Source: Blasia pusilla (taxonomy: Eukaryota > Marchantiophyta > Marchantiopsida > Blasiales). Taken from it: 64,000 nt of DNA. The position numbers and the translations under genes are program-made. The notes beneath the pieces are model-generated. The model searched no databases. It was given only the letters and a program-made list of their open reading frames with translations, and was not told the DNA's origin. Positions 57,801 to 64,000 of the stretch are shown here, piece by piece. Where the stretch lies: NCBI GenBank assembly GCA_050084515.1, contig CM114273.1, positions 5,828,001-5,892,000 on the forward strand, read 5' to 3'. The number at the start of each line of letters is the position of its first letter. Within the stretch, counting starts at the first letter, position 1.

Positions 57801-59584
57801 AACCCTCTCAACCATAAACCAACCGTAAAAACACATTGCCTCCCCTTCCCATTCAGATATTAGAATAACAGTGAATAACTTAAATCACCTGCTAGTCCAA
57901 AATTCATGTGAATGTTTCGTGTGGGAATCGATATCGAGTTTTCAGCCTCGAACTCTCCAAGGGACACTATGAATGAAAATGCCTCATTCATTTCATGAGT
58001 TAGTGAAAATAGAAAGAATCATACTATTAAGGGAGTTAGCCCTTGCTAAGAGGCCCCAAGTGAACGCCACTCGTGAAAATATTGTTTAATTTTCCCTGTA
58101 CCAAACTAATATTTGAATAGGAAAGGGGTTTTAAAATAATTATTAATTTTTGTTTAAGATAAATTTAAATAAAAAATCGAATCTCAAAATTAATTTTACT
58201 CTTTTTCATTATCAGTTTATTTTTCATTATGGAAATTAAATTATTTTTTTGACATTGAGGAAAAAAAAATAAACTTTTAATTTCAAGTTAATTTTGGGAG
58301 GGAAATTACATATTATTTTAGAAATATTTCATTTAATATCTTCTTTACTCTTTCCTCATTTGAAAATTTAAAATTATTTTCTTAAGGTTCATGCGAACGA
58401 AATTTAAAGTTAAGTTTTGAGAGAAAATGAATTTTTCTTTTGGGAAAAAATGAAAAGGATAATAGGACCATGATGGGACCAGAATTATTCTTCAAAATAA
58501 AGGAAGAGAGGTTATTTCTATATTATTTTAAACTTTCAAGTTAGATTGGGGGAAAATTTTAGTCCCTCTTTCAGGAAAAAAATCATCAAAATAAGTGATT
58601 TTTATTTATTTATTGAAAGACGGGATTGGAAAAGGGAGAAATTATTTTTCTAAAATTAATGAAGAAAAATATATGAAAATTTGTGTTGAGCCAACTTAGG
58701 TGTATTAAAAAAATTATTTTTATTATATTTTTTACAATTAAACTTATTCATCCACGTGTCCTCTAATTTCACATCATCATCTTCCATATGCGAGTTGTTT
58801 TCAAAAATTACTAGTTCTTAAAACTTTAACTTACTAAGTTTACTAAGTAACTGGTTAAAATGACATTGGCACACACAACCCATTGTCACAGTCCAACCTG
58901 AAAAAATCCACAATGTGTGGGTTTGACTCTGACATTTTGACTTATCGTCTATCTCCAACAAAACCCGCCCATTGACACACAAAGCGGAATGCCCAAGTCC
59001 GGAAGACGTAGTGAGAACCTAGCACCAGCGCACATGTGCTGGTGTAGGAACTTTTGGTGCACACAGTGCCCAGAGGTTGTCCAAAAGTTCTCTCGTCATG
59101 CCCACGACTACATGAAGATGGTCGGATTGGACAGTCCTTCTATGGTCGGATTGGATTGATGGTTTGCCAGCCCCATCAACGCCATAGTACCTGCCACTCC
59201 TCGCATGGCAAACATGGCCAGAGTCCGTCCCGGCTGGTTGTTAAATGGATTTGGAGGAGATGGGAGGCGCTGAGCTCTACCGGATGGAATTTTTTGAAGT
59301 AAGGGAAGTATTTTTCTCTTTTTAAAATAAGGAGATGGGAGTGAGTTCTTCCAAATGAAAAAAGGAGGGAAGCATAAAAAAGATGGGGAAATGTAGAATC
59401 AAAATGCAAAAGAAAAATGCATAATATGTCAAAACCAATATGATGATATTTTTTTAAGGGATTGGAATGGGTAAAAACGTGTGGATACTAGAAAGAGAAA
59501 TTCAGGTCACACAAACTTTCTTAAGGCCACAATAACGAACCTAGGAAAATTAAGACAATAATTGACCTTCAAGGTTTGTAATGA
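57801..59584. other. AT-rich intergenic sequence
   Basis: The part from about 58080 to 58830 is extremely AT-rich with repeated ttatttt and aaattt strings. The 59054-59302 + frame has no recognised motif. No gene or bounded element is supported. Confidence 0.45.
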
Positions 59585-59643
59585 TTTTAAAGTACCTATT
59601 TCCACCTCTTCATTTAGAAGAGGTGGAAATAGGTACTTTAAAA
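59585..59643. repeat. Perfect 26-bp hairpin
   Basis: The arms at 59585-59610 and 59618-59643 are exact reverse complements over 26 bases with a 7-base loop, catttag. It is the strongest single palindrome in the window and lies in non-coding DNA. Confidence 0.92.
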
Positions 59644-60604
59644 GAAGAATATGATTTAAAGAGGAAGAGAAAGCACACGAATGGGGCAAGTGGCAAAGAA
59701 AAAAGGTTTTTAAAAAAAAACTAAATCTTGCATTGCACAAGCATACCGATTGGAATACATAAAGAGAATGAATGAGACTCATTTGCTACTCTATACATAC
59801 AAGGTAGGAAAAACATACATCCCCTATATACAATCCACATAAAATCTATTATCTTATCTTAGATGAGGTCATTGACTAGTGTACTAAGTCATATGAATCT
59901 CAACATGATAATTGTGACATGAAATAATAAATGATACTACACTAATAAACTATATGATTCAATCAACTTGTTGTACGAATACACCGCTAATCACATACAT
60001 CAATTATTATCAACGTTTGTATAAAATTCATCTATCATATAAATTTTAGAACCTTTGTACATAAGCAACTAGAAACATCCGAGTAAACTCTCTTTCAAGA
60101 CATATACATGTACTCCAAAATCAAAGAAAATCCCAAATATAAACTTGCTCCAAAGATTGCACTCCAATCTTCCAATATTCTAGCACAACATTCACTCCCA
60201 ATATAACTTAGACATATGTAACATACACGTTGTTCTTACAACTATTTGAAAGATATAAATATACAACCAAAGTTGAATGTAGAATCTTCCTATCAATCTT
60301 AGCCCATTCTTACTCAAGAGAATCCAAGCTCAATATATCATAATTGCTCCATTATATTCTCAAATCCCAACTCTAAGCTATAATGAGCTTCATCATGGAT
60401 ATACCTCCCTTCTTGGCAACTCCATGATAAAATGTATGCACAAATTACCCATTTGCAACAGGTCATGAAAGACCTCACAAGCTATGCCATATGGTCATTT
60501 CCATGAGAACCAAGTGTAAATACATTAAGGAGAGGCCTCACAAAAGAGGACACTATCACTCAGCCAATCATTGACACAAGTGGCATAATCAATCATCAAG
60601 GCAC
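59644..60604. other. AT-rich intergenic sequence
   Basis: Short frames only, and no recognised domain or RNA. The stretch lies between two palindromic structures. Confidence 0.45.
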
Positions 60605-60634
60605 ATAACTATGCCAAACGTTTGGCATAGTTAT
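60605..60634. repeat. Perfect 30-bp palindrome
   Basis: The arms ataactatgccaaac and gtttggcatagttat are exact reverse complements with no loop. An imperfect inverted repeat (attgttcgctattta near 60642 and taaatagcaaacaat near 60693) follows within 10 bases. Together they may be the ends of a small foldback element. Confidence 0.88.
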
Positions 60635-62557
60635 TTTTTTAAATTGTTCGCTATTTAGTGTAGCAAATAGCTAAACTACTATAGTAAAGAGTAAATAGCA
60701 AACAATCAAAGAATGGCATTCATCAAATTAAAGGGTATCCTAAACACACATATCACCCCAAATGTACCAAGTCACCATGGCCTCTAAATAAGAATATACA
60801 AAATATCCCTCTATACCTCAATTCAAATACCTCTTCAAATTCATAACGAAACTAAGCGCACGGATGCATGAATTGAGAAGATTTGAAAGCCCTTACAAGC
60901 TAAAAATAAGGAAATTGAAATTGTGTGAGTTTTTGTCTTTGTCCAATGGGGTGTAAGACACGAAGAGCATAAAATCTGAAGTATGACAAGCCTTTTCTTT
61001 TCAAAGACATGAAGAGCAAAATATCAGAAATAATACGTACACATTTGTGAAGGTTTTGGAGATTTGTTGACCTTCCATTTGTGGATAAGTCCACTAGATT
61101 GTATCCAAGAAAGCAAGCCAAACATCTTATTTATGACACATTCATTGTTAATTAGCTTACTCCTCATCATGATGATGTTCTAAAAAAATTATGTGAGATG
61201 TAGTAGTTTTTCCAAAATACCATTTCCTTTCAAGCCATCGAAAAACTTAATAAAGAATTCCTTTGCCAAATACGTTAAAATAAGGAAAAAAATAAAAGAG
61301 TTGAAAGTGGAGTAAGAGCGGCAGAGGTAATTGTGAACACTAAACTAGATATGGAGTGAACTAAAACTGAAAGACAATCATCTGTCCCTCCATCTTCAAC
61401 CACATTCCGAACATGTTAGTGAGGTCCAATGTGGGCACGATCCATCGTGTACGTAAGCATATAACACGTTGGGAAACCCCAAGAGCGATAAATTTATTTG
61501 GAAAACTTCTGCAGTGTATCTAACTTCCGCAGGACCTGCTCCTCCAAGTCTAAACCACGATCCCGAGACAATGCTCAGTTGTGATGAGAGGTAGTTACCA
61601 GCGTTCCAGCTTTTGACTCTAAAGTTCTCGTGGTACGATCTGATATTGTGGAGGTTTCGCGGTGTCAGTTGGTGACATGTGGTGCTCAAGGTCGACGTAT
61701 TCTCCTAAAAAAAGTCGGACTCTGTGTGATGAAAACTAGATGGGGTTTCGGTTCCGAACCAAAAGACCTACTTCTGGCGAGAGGTTCATCCGTTCCCGTG
61801 GCAAATTAGACGTGGCTAGAGCAGAAACAGATGTGCTGTTCTCCACTTCCGTGATCTACCAAGTTCTAGGGTTTGATGTTTACAAAGGCTGCAAATTTGA
61901 GTGCTAATTTAGCAGACGTGGGCTGAGGGCTCAATAGCTCGCTCATGGAACTGACCGCATGTCGTTGAAAATTAAATTGCATTCATTTGAGTCTTGCTAG
62001 TTAGCTACACTGCTTGGCGTTCCAAAATTTAGGGTTGACTTAGTGGAAATGTATGTACTTCGCGTTGCTCATTAATTGGTGGACAACTAACTGGAAGCAC
62101 CTAAGTAACCACTACATTTCCGAAACTTTGTGGAAACCTACACGTTACTGGGGGTTCAACAATTACATCAGGACGTTAGGATCCTGGATATTTCTCCTTT
62201 CTTGGATGTGCTACAATGGCGCATGCTGTGGACGGCTTCCTGGCAGAATCCACAAATGGGAGCCATTGGCGGCAGTGGTGGGTAAGCTACTGGAGTTGTC
62301 TGACAAATTCAACAATATTGCTGACAGGAATTAGATAGATCCTTGAACTCTGGACTAGTACTCCAAACTTTAAGATCAAGGGTTGAGTTATCGGAAGTCG
62401 TCAGAATCTTTACCGCACTTTTCGACCAGATGCGATAATTATCACGCCTGCATCATCTTTTACTTTCCTTATCCTGCTCCCAACACCTATCGTGGTCGGA
62501 GTTATGTTCTGCTGTTCCGCGTTGTAGCCTCTAGGGTTGAGATGGTGGGGACGCTTT
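60635..62557. other. Intergenic / 3' flank of the exchanger gene
   Basis: No supported gene. From about 61400 the base composition becomes more balanced than in the preceding AT-rich zone, which would fit the 3' UTR and flank of the minus-strand exchanger gene. The 93-codon + frame at 62053-62334 has no recognised motif. Confidence 0.4.
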
Positions 62558-64000
62558 TCATCGCCACAGGAAAACGTAATCGAGGACTGCTACAAGTGCA
62601 ATCAGCAGAGGGTACATAGCGATTCCAATAAATGACATCCACAGAGGGAAAGTAACTCGCACTGACGCCATGATTCCGATCACCATGATGGCAATCAGCA
62701 CTACGAGCACCTCGGAGGAGAAGTCCCATGTCAAACCTCTGAAGTAGACTATGGCCAAGAAGATCCCGAGACACAACGTGTTGTTCATTGTCACTCCCCC
62801 GTAAATCTGTGATCACGGACATTGCTGAATTTTAGCGCTTGCTACACGCATCAAAACTGAGTTGCGACTGCACCTATTGAGAAAAAAACTGTACTGAGCT
62901 GACGCAGCTACCGAATTTAGAGAGTTTGCTGATGGAGGAAGGGGTAGAACCGAGACCTGAGAATAGGTCATTGAAATATTCTTCTTCTTCTTCTTCAATG
63001 CGAAGAGGAGGGACGAGATTGATTCACTGGCAGTGGTCGCAATGGATGTCGCCACGAAGGAGATGAAGAAGGGGGAAATTCCAGTAACTTTGGAGAAATT
63101 TCCAATGGAGTCGACCATAGGATCTGCAACGACTCCTGCGAGAAGAGTACCTGCAATCAAGTAAAGTACGGCATACAAGATAGTCTGCCCTTTCGTCGGT
63201 TTAGTCGACTCTTCCTCTTCGTCGTCATCATCGTCTTGTCCTTCTGTTAAGGCACTCAGATCCAACTGCGCCCTCTGTCAGGAGCAACGACCGACAATTC
63301 CCAGGCGTAAGTTCAAACGCTCGACTAAGTACTAGGACGACCAAGATTCAATTGCAGTTTCGACAGAGGTCCACGCACAAACACAAGTTGCCTCAGTGGT
63401 GGAGCGACCAAGATTCAGGAGGGTATGAGCCACCAACGTACGAACATACACGAACACGTAAGACGCAACGGACATGTGAAACATTTGAAGTTCGTCACTA
63501 GACTTTGCAGTGTACCTGGTGTTGGTCATGTAAGAAGACATGTGGTCCATTAGCTTCATCGCCGTTGCTTTGTGCTGGGTGTCGTAGTCTTTTCTTCACA
63601 TTCAACTCACACAGCCATCTCACTACACCGTCTCCGAACTCCTTTTTGGACATCGCACCGTCGCCACTGAGGTCCAATTCTCGCATCCACTCTTTCACGA
63701 CGTCATCGTCAGGAACTTTTCCCTCATGCGTGATAGCTAGACCAAGAATCAATCCCTTCAGCTCCGCAAGCTGCAATTTCCCATCTTCGTTCGTGTCAAA
63801 TAACACCACCAACCTGTGCGAAATTTCGACAACGTTAGAAGATCATGATCTTATCGATCCACTTTCCTTTCGAGTGAGAGGGAGCGGAATTGCGAATCTG
63901 ATCATATCATTGAATACATTCAGCATAAAGCCCACAAAAGAGCCCATGGTAAGACTTGTAACCCATTGAGCAGGTGAATCGAGAGTATTGTAACTCGCAA
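62558..64000 (-). CDS. NCL: EF-hand sodium/calcium exchanger (NCL type), 3' part
   Basis: This is the C-terminal part of a plant NCL-type cation/calcium exchanger, a membrane antiporter carrying cytosolic EF hands between its two exchanger halves. Exons read on the minus strand: 63813-63516, 63265-62957, 62806-62558 (stop 62560-62558). Phases agree across both introns. The first visible exon holds two canonical EF-hand loops, DTNEDGKLQLAE and DLSGDGAMSKKE. The second starts with an acidic DDDDDEEEE stretch, followed by a hydrophobic segment and the second exchanger repeat (GISPFFISFVATSIA, then TASES). KKKKKNISMTYSQ leads into the last exon, which begins IYGGVTMNN, has YFRGLTWDFSSE and hydrophobic segments, and ends DYVFLWR. 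About 284 residues are visible. Upstream exons, including the first exchanger repeat, lie beyond the window or in 63814-64000, where no junction could be fixed. The 63265 acceptor has an in-phase alternative 9 bases upstream at 63274. Confidence 0.88.

Noticed and set aside
63814-64000. Further upstream exon of the exchanger
   Set aside because: One minus-strand frame is open over much of this stretch, but no donor of the right phase or conserved exchanger motif could be placed.

Overview
The window is nuclear DNA from a land plant. It contains three intron-rich plant housekeeping or chromatin genes with GT-AG introns, separated by long AT-rich, CpG-poor stretches full of decayed transposons. 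The species cannot be fixed from the sequence. Intron sizes and divergence from flowering-plant homologues are compatible with a non-seed plant, but this is only an inference.

Layout: (1) 0.2-7.1 kb, + strand: a complete 15-exon gene for TFIIH subunit 4 (p52/TFB2), with all junctions phase-consistent and a predicted 472-residue protein. (2) 7.1-38.5 kb: gene-poor repeat territory. It holds degenerate tandem repeats at 9.7-10.6 kb, a tandemly duplicated unrecognised family at 15.8-20.2 kb, a coding-like minisatellite at 22.3-22.6 kb, several long hairpins, two Copia-type gag-protease remnants facing each other at 24.7-25.9 kb, short elements with inverted ends at 12.9, 31.0 and 31.4 kb, and a gag-like remnant at 33.8-35.5 kb. 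(3) 38.6-48.8 kb, + strand: a GC-rich promoter/leader followed by a complete 11-coding-exon JmjN-JmjC-C5HC2-FYRN-FYRC histone demethylase gene (KDM5/PKDM7 type, 1,399 residues). (4) 48.8-57.8 kb: a GC-rich block, then a decayed LTR-type element on the minus strand bounded by diverged direct repeats and related to the 34-35 kb remnant. (5) 57.8-62.5 kb: AT-rich sequence with two strong palindromic structures. (6) 62.56-64.0 kb, minus strand: the 3' part of a plant NCL-type EF-hand sodium/calcium exchanger gene, running off the window.

The three genes share no pathway. TFB2 serves transcription initiation and nucleotide excision repair, the JmjC protein is expected to remove H3K4 methylation, and the exchanger handles cation transport. 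They look like single genes embedded in repeat-rich DNA. I found no convincing new multi-gene system. The most unusual items are the facing Copia fragments, the family of long near-perfect hairpins, the duplicated unknown family at 16-20 kb, and the RGG-like and SUMO-interaction-like motifs in the demethylase.
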